Assembly (NCBI GenBank): GCA_016182975.1
Contig: JACPFJ010000005.1
Location: 1-64,000 of the forward strand
Length of the DNA: 64,000 nt
DNA from: Deltaproteobacteria bacterium
GTDB taxonomy: Bacteria; Desulfobacterota; Desulfuromonadia; Geobacterales; Pseudopelobacteraceae
Direction: 5' to 3'
The translations under genes were made by a program, and so were the position numbers. The first letter of the stretch is position 1. Every line of letters starts with the position of its first letter. Under the pieces are notes generated by a model that was not told where the DNA came from, searched no databases, and saw only the letters and a list, made by a program, of their open reading frames with translations. Shown here piece by piece: positions 23,078 to 32,214 of this stretch.

Positions 23078-25378
23078 ATGAAGAAGCCCGCCACTCCACT
23101 TCCAAAACTCCCCAAACCGTCAGCCCTTTTTGCCACCCTGCTGCTGATCACCTTCACTATCGATGGCCTGGTGCATTTCTTCTTGCCGTTCATGGTCCCT
23201 GATTCGCGCAAATATCTCCAGAGCGTTTCCGACTCGTTTCTCCTTGCGACCCTCAGCGCCCCGTTCATCTGGTGGCTGATCGTCCGGCCGTTGCGGAAGC
23301 TGGCCGTGACCGAATTCGCTCGGACGAAGGCGGCGCTTGGATATATCAAGGACGCGGTGATCACCTTCGACGAAAGGGGGGGCATCGAATCGTTGAACCC
23401 CGCTGCCGAAAGGATGTTCGGCTGCATCTCCCATGAAATGATCGGACAGGACATCACTTGCATCATCCCTGAAATGGAGGTGGGCAGCAGCGGTACGGCT
23501 TTTGACGCAAACCTGCGGACAGCCTCCGAAACAATCGGCCGTCGCAAGGACGGCACATGCTTCCACCTGAATATCTCCGTCAGCAAACCGCATCTGGGGG
23601 AACAGTGGACCTTCCTCGCGATCATACACGACATAACGGACCGCAAACGTTACGAAGAGCAACTGGAATATCAGGACAACCACGACAGATTGACCACCCT
23701 TCCCAATCGCAATCTGCTCACTGACCGTATCCATCAGGCGTTGCTCATTGCACGGCGCAACCGGCAAGAGGTGGCGCTTTTCGTCATCGATCTGGACAAC
23801 TTCAAGATAATAAACGACAGCCTTGGGCATGACGCAGGCGACGTACTCCTGAAAATCGCAGCCGAGCGGCTGAGCGGCTGCGTGAGGTCGGGCGACACGG
23901 TGGCGCGCCAGGGAGGGGACGAGTTCGTCGTCATCATTACCGATCAGGCGGTCTCCGATAATGCCGCTCACATCGCCGCCAAGCTCCGGGAGGCGATAGC
24001 CACCCCTTTGCGGATCAGCGAGCACGAGCTCGTCGTCACCTGCAGCATCGGCATCAGCATCTCTCCCAGAGACGGGGAGGACGTGCATACGTTGCTGAGA
24101 AACGCCGACGTGGCCATGTTCAGGGCCAAGGAACAGGGGCGCAACGCGTTCCAGTTCTATACCGGCGAGATGAACGCCAGGTCGCTGGCGCGCATGACCA
24201 TGGAGAAACATCTGCGGCGGGCATTGGAACATGAGGAACTGCTGGTCTATTACCAGCCCAAGGTGAACCTGCGCTCCGGCCGGATCAGCGGCATGGAGGC
24301 CCTGGTTCGCTGGCAGAACCCCGAGATGGGGATGGTCCTGCCAAGTAGCTTCATCCCCCTGGCGGAGGAAACCTGCCTGATCGAACCGATAGGAGAGTGG
24401 GTGCTGCGAACGGCATGCGCGCAGAATAAGGCCTGGCAGGATGCCGGTCTTCCCCCCTTGACCATGGCGGTCAATCTTTCGCCGCGTCAGTTCAGACAGA
24501 ACGACATCGCCGGCCTTTTCTGCCGAATCCTTCAGGAAACCGGTCTGGACCCCTGCTACCTGGAACTGGAGATTACCGAAAGCATGGTCATGCATGATGT
24601 GGACAGGGTGATGTCCATCCTGAACGAACTGAAGGGGATCGGGATGTATCTGACGATGGACGATTTCGGGACCGGCTATTCCAGCCTGAGCTATCTGAAG
24701 CGTTTTCCCTTCGATAAATTGAAGATCGATCAGTCGTTTGTGCACGACATCACCAGTGATCCCGACAACGCCGCAATTGCGAAGACCGTCATAGCCATGG
24801 CGCACAGCCTGCATCTGCGGGTGATTGCCGAAGGGGTGGAAACGCAAGAGCAGTTGAACTACCTCAGGCATCTCGGATGCGACGAGATGCAGGGGTATTA
24901 TTTCAGCCGCGCAATACCCGCCGCCGAATTCGGGGAACTGCTCCGTGAGGGGCGCCGGCTGCAACCCGCGCCCGAAAACGGCTGCGGTGCGGAAAAGACA
25001 CTGCTCGTGGTGGATGACGAAAAGGATGTGACCGCGTCGCTGGAGCGGCTGTTTCTCCTTGAAGGGTACCGCGTGCTTACGGCAGAGAGCGCTGCCGATG
25101 GGTTTGACCAGTTGGCGAACAACCGGATCTCGGTCGTGCTCTCCGACCTGAGGATGCCGGTCATGAACGGCAACGAATTCCTGAGCCGGGTCAAGGGACT
25201 CTACCCCGACACCGTTCGCATCATACTTTCGGGATATGCCGATCTGAACTCCGTTACCGATGCCATCAACCAAGGCGCTATCTACAAATTCCTGAACAAA
25301 CCATGGGACGACGACGTTATTCTGAAGACCGTCGCGGAAGCGTTCAAACACCACGATGAACTCAAGGGGAAGGATTGA
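23078..25378 (+). CDS. Membrane PAS-GGDEF-EAL protein with C-terminal receiver domain
   Basis: 766 residues. Two membrane segments (about 17-39 and 53-70) precede a PAS domain (85-190), GGDEF (195-360) and EAL (375-625). A CheY-like receiver completes the chain at 638-766, with D690 in LSDLRMP and K741 as phosphoryl-site residues. GGDEF (279-283), the inhibitory I-site RSGD (270-273), EAL (407-409) and DDFGTG are all intact, so the protein could both make and break c-di-GMP. Having the receiver at the C-terminus is less usual. AAAGG precedes the ATG. It is followed by the Nudix gene after six bases. Confidence 0.93.
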   Translation: MKKPATPLPKLPKPSALFATLLLITFTIDGLVHFFLPFMVPDSRKYLQSVSDSFLLATLSAPFIWWLIVRPLRKLAVTEFARTKAALGYIKDAVITFDERGGIESLNPAAERMFGCISHEMIGQDITCIIPEMEVGSSGTAFDANLRTASETIGRRKDGTCFHLNISVSKPHLGEQWTFLAIIHDITDRKRYEEQLEYQDNHDRLTTLPNRNLLTDRIHQALLIARRNRQEVALFVIDLDNFKIINDSLGHDAGDVLLKIAAERLSGCVRSGDTVARQGGDEFVVIITDQAVSDNAAHIAAKLREAIATPLRISEHELVVTCSIGISISPRDGEDVHTLLRNADVAMFRAKEQGRNAFQFYTGEMNARSLARMTMEKHLRRALEHEELLVYYQPKVNLRSGRISGMEALVRWQNPEMGMVLPSSFIPLAEETCLIEPIGEWVLRTACAQNKAWQDAGLPPLTMAVNLSPRQFRQNDIAGLFCRILQETGLDPCYLELEITESMVMHDVDRVMSILNELKGIGMYLTMDDFGTGYSSLSYLKRFPFDKLKIDQSFVHDITSDPDNAAIAKTVIAMAHSLHLRVIAEGVETQEQLNYLRHLGCDEMQGYYFSRAIPAAEFGELLREGRRLQPAPENGCGAEKTLLVVDDEKDVTASLERLFLLEGYRVLTAESAADGFDQLANNRISVVLSDLRMPVMNGNEFLSRVKGLYPDTVRIILSGYADLNSVTDAINQGAIYKFLNKPWDDDVILKTVAEAFKHHDELKGKD

Positions 25379-25384
25379 CCCGAA

Positions 25385-25963
25385 ATGTTGCTTGGTTTTG
25401 ATCGCATCGCCAAACTGCTCGATCTCCACAAACCTGGGGAACTCCCCGCCGACGACCGCACCCGCGCGGCGGTAGCGATGGTCCTGCGCCAGGGGCGCCA
25501 TGGCATGGAGATGCTCTTCATCGAGCGGGCGACACATGAGCGCGACCCGTGGTCGGGCAACCTGGCCTTTCCCGGGGGCAAGGTCGAGCCGGGGGAGGAG
25601 CCGCGCCAGGCGGCCGAACGGGAAACCGTGGAGGAGATCGGCCTGGAGCTGGGAAGCGCCCGTTACCTGGGCCGGCTGGCTGACATCGCGGGGGCGCATC
25701 TGCGGGTGCGGGTAACATGCTTCGTCTACGGGATGCAGGCGAACCGCTTTGAGCCGGTACTGAACTACGAGGTGAAGGACCTCTTCTGGGTGGGTCTGGA
25801 CGACCTGATGGCTGCGGGACGTCGCGTGACCGCGCCGGTCAGTTTCGACGACCAGGAGTTCGATGTCCCGGCCATACGGCTTCCACAGCCTGGAAAACCG
25901 GTGCTGTGGGGGCTTACCTACCGCTTGACGATGCAGTTCCTGGAGATCGTCGCCGAAAGCTGA
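25385..25963 (+). CDS. Nudix hydrolase (CoA pyrophosphatase-like)
   Basis: 192 residues with a full Nudix box from G65 to L87: GKVEPGEEP then REtVEEIGL, matching Gx5Ex7REUxEEGU. The box coordinates a divalent metal for hydrolysis of nucleoside diphosphates linked to another group. The preceding FIERATHERDPWSGNLAFPG resembles the NudL/CoA-pyrophosphatase subgroup; the exact substrate is inferred. It is probably cotranscribed with the upstream c-di-GMP gene (six-base gap) but is unrelated in function. Confidence 0.9.
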   Translation: MLLGFDRIAKLLDLHKPGELPADDRTRAAVAMVLRQGRHGMEMLFIERATHERDPWSGNLAFPGGKVEPGEEPRQAAERETVEEIGLELGSARYLGRLADIAGAHLRVRVTCFVYGMQANRFEPVLNYEVKDLFWVGLDDLMAAGRRVTAPVSFDDQEFDVPAIRLPQPGKPVLWGLTYRLTMQFLEIVAES

Positions 25964-26037
25964 TGCGCCGCTTGCATTTCCCTCCCCATGCCGTACACTG
26001 ATCATTGACTTTATTCTGATAATGGAGGAGTACGACA

Positions 26038-26553
26038 ATGATCGAACGCAAGGGAGTCATCACCTTCAAGGGAAATCCCCTGACCCTGCTCGGACCGGAA
26101 CTGAAGGTCGGCGACAAGGCGCCCGACTTCGCCGTGGTGGACAATACACTCGCCCAGACAAGCCTGGCGGCCTGGTCCGGCAAGGTCAAGATCATCAGCG
26201 CCGTGCCATCCCTGGACACGCCGGTCTGCGACACGGAGACCCGCCGTTTCAACCAGGAGGCTAGCGCCCTGCCGGGCAACGTGGCGCTGCTGACCATCAG
26301 CCTGGATCTCCCCTTTGCCCAGAAACGCTGGTGCGGCGCGGCCGGGATCGACCGGGTGGTCACCCTTTCCGACTACCGCGAGCGCTCCTTCGGCAACGCC
26401 TACGGCGTGCTGATCAAGGAGTTGCTGCTGCTCTCCCGCTCGATCTTCGTGATCGATGCCAACGACACCATCCGTTACATCCAGCATGTACCCGAGGTGA
26501 CCAGCGAGCCGGACTACACTGCCGTGCTGGAGGCCGCCAAGGCGCTGCTTTAG
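26038..26553 (+). CDS. tpx: Thiol peroxidase (atypical 2-Cys peroxiredoxin)
   Basis: 171 residues reducing hydrogen peroxide and alkyl hydroperoxides with thioredoxin. The peroxidatic C64 lies in PSLDTPVCDTET, and the resolving C99 in KRWCGAAG, the spacing typical of Tpx. Arg and other active-site neighbours are present. A strong ribosome-binding site (GGAGGAG) precedes the ATG. It has its own intergenic region and ends at a hairpin shared with the convergent flavoprotein gene. Confidence 0.95.
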   Translation: MIERKGVITFKGNPLTLLGPELKVGDKAPDFAVVDNTLAQTSLAAWSGKVKIISAVPSLDTPVCDTETRRFNQEASALPGNVALLTISLDLPFAQKRWCGAAGIDRVVTLSDYRERSFGNAYGVLIKELLLLSRSIFVIDANDTIRYIQHVPEVTSEPDYTAVLEAAKALL

Positions 26554-26569
26554 CAGCAAGGACACCCAC

Positions 26570-26595
26570 AGCCCCCTCCTTGTCCCGGAGGGGGC
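26570..26595. terminator. Hairpin between convergent tpx and flavoprotein genes
   Basis: AGCCCCCTCC and GGAGGGGGCT pair perfectly around a six-base loop. There is no T run, so this is a GC-rich hairpin that may end or protect both converging transcripts. Confidence 0.6.
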
Positions 26596-26601
26596 TCCCC
26601 C

Positions 26602-27177
26602 CTACTCAGCAATCCTCTTCAGCAGCCAGGCCATGTTTTCCCCCAGCACCCCCATGGTAGCCACCCCTTCCTCGTCATGCTCCACATCGCCGATATTGCG
26701 GCCAACACCGATGTTCCAGTAATTGGAGCCGGTGATGATCATCTGGCTGATGGTGAAGAAGTGATTGATGGTATCGAAGACGTGGATGGCGCCTGCCCGG
26801 CGCATCGCAACCACCGCCGCGCCGGCCTTGCGTCTGAACAGGTCGTTGTTGGCGCGGGAGACCATGCCGCAGCGGTCGATGAGCGCCTTGGTCTCGGGGG
26901 TCAGGGCCGCGAAATAGGTGGGTGAGCCGATGATGATGCCGTCTGATTCCAGCATCCGCTCGATGCAGTCGTTGGCGATGTCGTCGGCTACGGCGCAGCG
27001 CCGGTCCTTATTGGTAAAGCACTTGTAGCAGGCCACGCAGCCATGGAGCCGCTCGCCCCCCACCTGGACCAGTTCGGTCTCGATCCCCTCCTTCTGCAAG
27101 GCCGCGAAGACGTGGCCGATCAAGAGCGAGGTATTGCCCCCCCGGCGCGGGCTGCCGTTGAACGCGGTGACTTTCAT
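26602..27177 (-). CDS. Flavodoxin-fold FMN protein with Cys cluster (iron-sulfur flavoprotein-like)
   Basis: 191 residues. The FMN-phosphate loop GSPRRGGNTS lies at 8-17, and SPTYFAALTPETKALIDR (about 98-115) is the usual second flavin contact. C47, C50, C53 and C61 (CxxCxxC-x7-C) match the 4Fe-4S motif of archaeal Isf, with slightly wider last spacing. It probably transfers electrons between an Fe-S cluster and FMN. Reductase activity on a quinone or drug-like substrate is the alternative. The start MKVTAFNGSP has AGGGGG upstream. It converges on tpx. Confidence 0.85.
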   Translation of the reverse strand: MKVTAFNGSPRRGGNTSLLIGHVFAALQKEGIETELVQVGGERLHGCVACYKCFTNKDRRCAVADDIANDCIERMLESDGIIIGSPTYFAALTPETKALIDRCGMVSRANNDLFRRKAGAAVVAMRRAGAIHVFDTINHFFTISQMIITGSNYWNIGVGRNIGDVEHDEEGVATMGVLGENMAWLLKRIAE

Positions 27178-27394
27178 GTATCCCCCTTTTTCGAATCGGT
27201 TGAATGTATCTGACTTGACAGGCTTTGCAACGACAAAAGGCAGATGACCGCGCAACCCCGTCAGGATTGATAACAAATCGCAACCGTCACGTCAATGTTG
27301 GCTGTTCACCCTCCGAGAAATTTCCACATCGATTTTAATGATATAATTTCGGAACAAGCGCCGAAGCGCCTTTGTCGCCAAATTATAAAGCTGT

Positions 27395-27422
27395 TTGACA
27401 ATGGCAGGTTACCTGTTAGCAT
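27395..27422 (+). promoter_or_regulatory. Predicted promoter with palindromic operator before the SPFH/Lon-like pair
   Basis: TTGACA is followed by 16 bases and TAGCAT. The spacer holds the perfect palindrome CAGGTTACCTG (27405-27415), placed where a bound dimer would block polymerase. It lies about 85 bases upstream of the GTG start of the SPFH gene. Confidence 0.5.
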
Positions 27423-27507
27423 TGGGTAAACGGCGTATCCTGTCGGGATGGCCTGTCCGCTGCCTGTTGGTCTGATATTCTTGGTCTGTTATGTCCGGAG
27501 GTCCATT

Positions 27508-28470
27508 GTGAACCAGGCACTGCAATCAACTCTTCTCCACCGCGCCCGGCTGAAAAATCTCCTCAAGAAGGCCTTTCTGCTGCTGTTGGCCATCGTCCTT
27601 GCTTACGGTGGCGTGGCGATGATTTATGCCACCAAGACCATCTATAAAATCCGCAAGAATTATGCCGTCATCCTCGAAACCCTGTCCGGAGAACGGACCG
27701 CAGTCACCGAGGTCGGCTGGCATCTGCGTCTGCCGATCTTCACCCGTCTGGAACTTGAAGTCCCGCTGATGAATCAGGAGCTGCACCTCGGGAACAGCAG
27801 CGAACCGCAGCGGATCATGTCGAAGGGAAATGTCGCCCTCTGGACCAGCGCCATGCTGACCTTCAGGATTAAAGATCTGAACCGCTGGGGGATCGAAAAT
27901 CGCTCGCCTCAAACATTGTTGCAGACCGAGTTCGACGGGATCGTCAAGGACGTGATGCAGAGTGAATCCATCAACGAGTTGATCTCAGACCGGGTACGCA
28001 TCAAAGAGCAGATTTTCCGAACCCTCAAGGACCGGCCGATCAACGAAGGGGGATTGACCCTGGGACAGAAGTACGGCATCGAAATCATCTCCTTTATCCT
28101 CCGGGATACCCGTTATGGCGAAAAACTGGCCGAGGCGAGTGAAGAGAAAAAACGCCGCGAGCTGATCGCCGAGGCGGAAAACTACGCTGCCGACCAGGAG
28201 GCAAGCCAGACCAGGAAACTCTACGCCGCCTACACCGAATCGATCCGTGAGATGCGCCAGGCGCTCGGGATAAGCAGCAATAACGAACCCTACCTGCTGG
28301 ATTTTCTCAATCAGCAGAAATGGGCGTCGGCCTATCAGAAGAATCAGCAGGGGCAGAACACCTTTGTCCTGAACAATACCGCCTCGACGGTTCCGATGAC
28401 CCTCCCCTCGCCCGTCGTTACCCAACCCCAAGCTCCGGCCAAACGCGATGACACAAAGACGAAAAACTAG
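27508..28470 (+). CDS. SPFH/Band 7 (prohibitin-like) membrane protein
   Basis: 320 residues. One membrane anchor (about 20-41) follows a basic N-terminus. An SPFH domain occupies about 45-215 (VILETLSGERTAVTEVGWHL; RVRIKEQIFRTLKDR). A coiled segment rich in Ala, Glu and Arg follows (YGEKLAEASEEKKRRELIAE), and the tail is low-complexity Pro/Thr. Such proteins form large ring or raft-like assemblies that anchor membrane proteases, as HflK/HflC do with FtsH. The start is taken at GTG 27508, with CCGGAGG six bases upstream; a longer frame exists but is hydrophobic without a ribosome-binding site. Its last 23 bases overlap the Lon-like gene, implying a complex. Confidence 0.85.
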   Translation: MNQALQSTLLHRARLKNLLKKAFLLLLAIVLAYGGVAMIYATKTIYKIRKNYAVILETLSGERTAVTEVGWHLRLPIFTRLELEVPLMNQELHLGNSSEPQRIMSKGNVALWTSAMLTFRIKDLNRWGIENRSPQTLLQTEFDGIVKDVMQSESINELISDRVRIKEQIFRTLKDRPINEGGLTLGQKYGIEIISFILRDTRYGEKLAEASEEKKRRELIAEAENYAADQEASQTRKLYAAYTESIREMRQALGISSNNEPYLLDFLNQQKWASAYQKNQQGQNTFVLNNTASTVPMTLPSPVVTQPQAPAKRDDTKTKN

Positions 28471-31400
28471 GACGCCGATCTACGTCAGCCTGTCGGAAAC
28501 CCGGATCAGGCAGATCGAGAGGCTGATCGACGGCTGGAGTAATGAAACGCGCCGTTTCGTCCTGCGCCGGCTGCACCAGTATGAGCCGAACCGCTCGCTG
28601 CTGCGCCGCCTTCGCAAATGGTTGCAACGGACTTTCAGACCGAAACAGCGCGATTTCAACCTGTTGCAGAATCCGAGCCTGCTCAACGACTGGCACCAGC
28701 GTTTTGAAGCCGCCGGCTCACAGGACGCCACTGCCGCCTGGAATCATATCCTGGACAAGGAACTCGATCCCCAGGACCATCTGTACCTGACCTTCCTGCT
28801 CGAAAAGGAAACCGTCGACACCTTTGTGCCGAAGTCGATCAAAGAGTTATTCGACAAGCTCTATCACGGCTTTATCCTCAAGGAATACAGTAACGACCCG
28901 CAGATTCCGCGTGCCCCGCTGGTACTGGTGATCGGCAACTCCGGAAGCGGCAAGAGCGCCACGGTCAAGCAGGCAATCGAGGAGGCCTTCTTTTCCTCCG
29001 AGGTCAAACCGGTTGTCGATCTGAACGCCAAGCGCGAAGAGGTTATGGCCGATCAACCGATCTGGCGCAGTTTGACCGAAGTAGACCCGGAGCTGGCAAT
29101 CCGCATTGAGCAACGCCGTAAACGCGCCAGATTGCGCTTCATCTCGCGGGTGCCGATCGTCCGCTATCTCTTCCGCAACCGGATCAGCCAGGCCCTTTCC
29201 ACCGTGGACGAAGAGGGGGTTCCGGTCGATTACGGCGTCATTACACCGAACGACTATCAGACCGCCTGGGCCGGGGAACCCGGCAACTACCTGCGCAAGG
29301 CGATGGGTGACCCGCGACGGCTGGCGATTCGTCACCTGGAAGAGGCCCACTCGGCCTTCGGTCGTCCCGACGAACGCAGTACCATAAAGAACCAGCAGGC
29401 AACCCTGGTCGATGCCGCGAACATTATCCTTGACGAGATAGCCTACGGCCGCCGCGACTGCCTCATAATCGCCACCACCGATCAGCCGGAACAGTTCGAT
29501 CCGGCGATCTACCGCCGTTTCGTGGAGCGGGGCCTGATCATCGACGTCAACGACATCTGGGATGACCCGGCCAACCTGCGCGAGGTGGTCTGCCTGGAGC
29601 TGCGCCGGAGCAACCACCCGCAGGAGCCCCTGTTCGAGCGGTCGCCGCACCTCACGGAAGAGGAACTCGACATCACGGTGGAGAAGCTCTACCCGATCTT
29701 TCGCCAGCGCAGCCTGCGCATCACCCCGGCCTATGTCCGGCGGCTGATCGCCTCACTGATCGCCATCAAGGGGCATTTTCGCGCCGAGTACCTCGATGAC
29801 CAGCTATTGATCCGCGACGCACTCAAGGCGGTGGCGCGCAATGCCCATGGTTCGCTCTACAACAAGGTGGTGGGGGAACTCGACCGCAGCATCAATTGGA
29901 AGGAGTATATCGGCAACATCAAGAACGAATTCTCCGAGATGGCCAACAACGCCCTGTTCTACAACATCAACGAAGAGAAGGGGGTGGTCCTGGCCGGCCC
30001 GCCCGGCTCGGGAAAAACCTTTCTGGTCCGCGCCTGGTTGGGGGACAACCATGATGTTCAGGACATTTCGGCCAATCTCACGGATCTGACCGATGTCATC
30101 AGTCCCCTCGAAGGGATGATGGCGAACCTGGAACGGATTTACGATATCGCCAAGATGATCTCCCCGGCGATAGTCTTTTTCGACGAAGGGGACGCCGTTG
30201 CCCCGCGTCGTTCGCCCCAGGGTGGGAGTCCCTATGACAAGATCACCAACAAATTCCTCTCGATCATCGATGGTGAGTCCCCGCTGAACCGGGTATTCAC
30301 GGTGCTGACCACCAACCGGCTGGACATCATCGACCCGGCGTTGATTCGCTCGAAACGGCTGAAGGTTCTCAACGTCACCGGCCATCTGCGCGACCAGGAC
30401 CGCTCGCGGATCATCGTCCAGGCACTCGAAGGAATCCCGCTGGCCGACGACCTGACAATTGAGGAAATCGCCCGCCAGAGCAATTCCATCTGCGAAACCC
30501 CGGCGGATTACACCGCCTATGCCGAGAAGGTTCGCTCCCTGCGCACCACCGAGATGGAAGTGATCCAGAAGCTCTTGCGTAACAGCGATGCGGACAGGGA
30601 AGAAAAGGTCCGCTTTGTCCGTTTCAACTACAAGATCCTGCTCGGTCTTCTGGAGGGAATAGTCCCGAACAGCGCCCTGACCCAAAAGGCCCGTCAGGGG
30701 GAAGAGGGGATGCTCGACCGGCTGGATGAAATCTTCGCCTGTTTCTCCGGAATCAAGGCCGACAAGGACTTTCCGGTCACCCGCTGGCACCTGCAGAACG
30801 CCCGCCAGCAGTTAGCTGCCAGCCCGCTTCGCAAGGGGAAGCAGCAACTCGATGAATTCCTGGAGACCGAGCTCTCCAAGGAGCCGCAGGTCGGCTTTGT
30901 CGTCGGGGTCGGCGCCAACGATACCAGCGGCGTGCTGCTGCCGATCGCCTCGACGCTGGTCTACCGGATGTACCCGGAGAAGATCGTCGTGACCGGCGCC
31001 GTCTCGACCAGTTCCGCCCCCGGCGCGGAACTGGATCTGGCGGTACAGATGACCCACCAGAGCTCCCGGGAGGCGCTGACCCTGGTCGAAAGCTATCTGC
31101 AGTCGCTGCTGCCGCAGGTCAACATGTCGCTTCTTCTGGGCGACTTCCTCGATGGCTATTCGATTCACCACCAGTTGCTCTCCGCCTCCTACAGCGTCGG
31201 CGGTCCCTCGGCAGGTTTCGCCCTGGCGATCAACACCCTTTCGGTGCTGATCAACCTGCCGGTGCTGAATGATTTCGGCATTACCGGCGCTCCCTGGATC
31301 AAGGGCGCGCGCAAGGGGGAGATCGGTGCATCGGTGATCATCGGCGGTCACCGGAAAAAGACCGAGAAGGTCCTGCAGTATCTGCAACGGATGTATATGC

Positions 31401-31765
31401 CGGTGCAGAACTATCTCGACATGGAGCCGGAGGTCCTCGACGCCTACCGGATGCAGGGCAAGGACGTTCTGCCGGTCAACAGCTTCTCCTCACTGGTCCC
31501 GGAGGTCTTTTGGTTCGGCGAAGACCACCAGCAGCTTCTGCATGGTTTCTTCAAGAGTCGGATCGCTGTCGAACTGACCCCCGACCCGCAGGTCATCCCC
31601 CCGGCAGCCAAAGAGGAGCTCGGCAAACAGGCCGCAGAGTTGCGCGGAATGGCCGAAGAAATCATCCGGCAGCGACTGCTGGCGATACTGAACCATATGA
31701 ACAAGCAGGGTTCGAGCTACGACAGCATGGATCGGATCTACGCCGCCAGCGAAGAACCCGTTTGA
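28448..31765 (+). CDS. Double-AAA ATPase with C-terminal Lon-like protease domain
   Basis: 1,105 residues. The first P-loop GNSGSGKS is at 163-170. The second AAA+ module has GPPGSGKT (about 517-524) and Walker B IVFFDEGD (about 575-582), with an FtsH-like core (ALIRSKRL). The C-terminal ~250 residues resemble the Lon protease domain: TGAVSTSSAPGAELDLAVQM, then GGPSAGFALA with S921 as nucleophile, DFGITG and GGHRKKTEKVL. Lining up the last two blocks with Lon, the catalytic Lys falls on Ile; nearby lysines in HRKK could substitute. It has no membrane segment itself, so the overlapping SPFH protein may tether it. The role is likely membrane protein quality control. Confidence 0.8.
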   Translation: MTQRRKTRTPIYVSLSETRIRQIERLIDGWSNETRRFVLRRLHQYEPNRSLLRRLRKWLQRTFRPKQRDFNLLQNPSLLNDWHQRFEAAGSQDATAAWNHILDKELDPQDHLYLTFLLEKETVDTFVPKSIKELFDKLYHGFILKEYSNDPQIPRAPLVLVIGNSGSGKSATVKQAIEEAFFSSEVKPVVDLNAKREEVMADQPIWRSLTEVDPELAIRIEQRRKRARLRFISRVPIVRYLFRNRISQALSTVDEEGVPVDYGVITPNDYQTAWAGEPGNYLRKAMGDPRRLAIRHLEEAHSAFGRPDERSTIKNQQATLVDAANIILDEIAYGRRDCLIIATTDQPEQFDPAIYRRFVERGLIIDVNDIWDDPANLREVVCLELRRSNHPQEPLFERSPHLTEEELDITVEKLYPIFRQRSLRITPAYVRRLIASLIAIKGHFRAEYLDDQLLIRDALKAVARNAHGSLYNKVVGELDRSINWKEYIGNIKNEFSEMANNALFYNINEEKGVVLAGPPGSGKTFLVRAWLGDNHDVQDISANLTDLTDVISPLEGMMANLERIYDIAKMISPAIVFFDEGDAVAPRRSPQGGSPYDKITNKFLSIIDGESPLNRVFTVLTTNRLDIIDPALIRSKRLKVLNVTGHLRDQDRSRIIVQALEGIPLADDLTIEEIARQSNSICETPADYTAYAEKVRSLRTTEMEVIQKLLRNSDADREEKVRFVRFNYKILLGLLEGIVPNSALTQKARQGEEGMLDRLDEIFACFSGIKADKDFPVTRWHLQNARQQLAASPLRKGKQQLDEFLETELSKEPQVGFVVGVGANDTSGVLLPIASTLVYRMYPEKIVVTGAVSTSSAPGAELDLAVQMTHQSSREALTLVESYLQSLLPQVNMSLLLGDFLDGYSIHHQLLSASYSVGGPSAGFALAINTLSVLINLPVLNDFGITGAPWIKGARKGEIGASVIIGGHRKKTEKVLQYLQRMYMPVQNYLDMEPEVLDAYRMQGKDVLPVNSFSSLVPEVFWFGEDHQQLLHGFFKSRIAVELTPDPQVIPPAAKEELGKQAAELRGMAEEIIRQRLLAILNHMNKQGSSYDSMDRIYAASEEPV

Positions 31766-31971
31766 GGTAAGAGCGCCGAGCGCAAGAGCCGGGCCGGACA
31801 AGGCTGAAAAAAGGCGGCCCCATTCACGGGCTATTGGAGGAGGACATTTTCTCTGTTTCATTCCGTGTTACTGTTTTGAAGTTGTTGGAATATTCCTGCC
31901 ACCTTCCATGTTGACCACTACCAATAAATATTATAAGTTAATATCATAACGGTATCAAGGGAGGTTATAGC
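31766..31971 (+). promoter_or_regulatory. ParDE upstream region with AT-rich promoter
   Basis: A 206-base gap. TTGACC at 31911 is followed by TATAAG after 15 bases (or TAAGTT after 17), in an AT-rich block with TATTATAAGTTAATA symmetry that could be the antitoxin's operator. AGGGAGG precedes the parD start. Nothing else is seen. Confidence 0.5.
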
Positions 31972-32214
31972 ATGCAAAAAAATACCAGCGTTACTCTTGG
32001 CGCACACTACGAAAAGTTCATTTCCCAGCAGGTTGGCCAAGGACATTTTGGTTCGGCGAGCGAGACAATCCGTGCCGGTCTGCGACTTTTGGAAGAGCGG
32101 GAAACCAAGCTGTCCCTGCTACGTCGTGCACTTATTGAGGGTGAAGAAAGCGGCACCGCTGATTATTCGCTGAAGAGCTTACTCTCTGAACTTGACGGTG
32201 AAAGTTTTAACTGA
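31972..32214 (+). CDS. parD: ParD-family antitoxin
   Basis: 80 residues with an N-terminal ribbon-helix-helix domain (NTSVTLGAHYEKFISQQVG; SASETIRAGLRLLEERE) typical of ParD/CC2985 antitoxins, followed by a flexible acidic tail that would wrap the toxin. It binds and neutralises the ParE-type toxin encoded next and probably represses the operon. Its TGA overlaps the toxin ATG by one base (TGATG), the usual coupling that keeps antitoxin in excess. Confidence 0.92.
   Translation: MQKNTSVTLGAHYEKFISQQVGQGHFGSASETIRAGLRLLEERETKLSLLRRALIEGEESGTADYSLKSLLSELDGESFN

Noticed and set aside
23120-26038. A 972-codon open frame on the minus strand opposite the c-di-GMP and Nudix genes
   Set aside because: It mirrors two well-supported plus-strand genes, has no domain resemblance and shows the His/Gln/Val/Arg-rich composition expected of antisense frames in GC-rich DNA.
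27508-31765. SPFH plus ATPase considered as a known phage-defence system
   Set aside because: No defence-specific domain is seen and the neighbours are housekeeping genes; quality control is the simpler reading.
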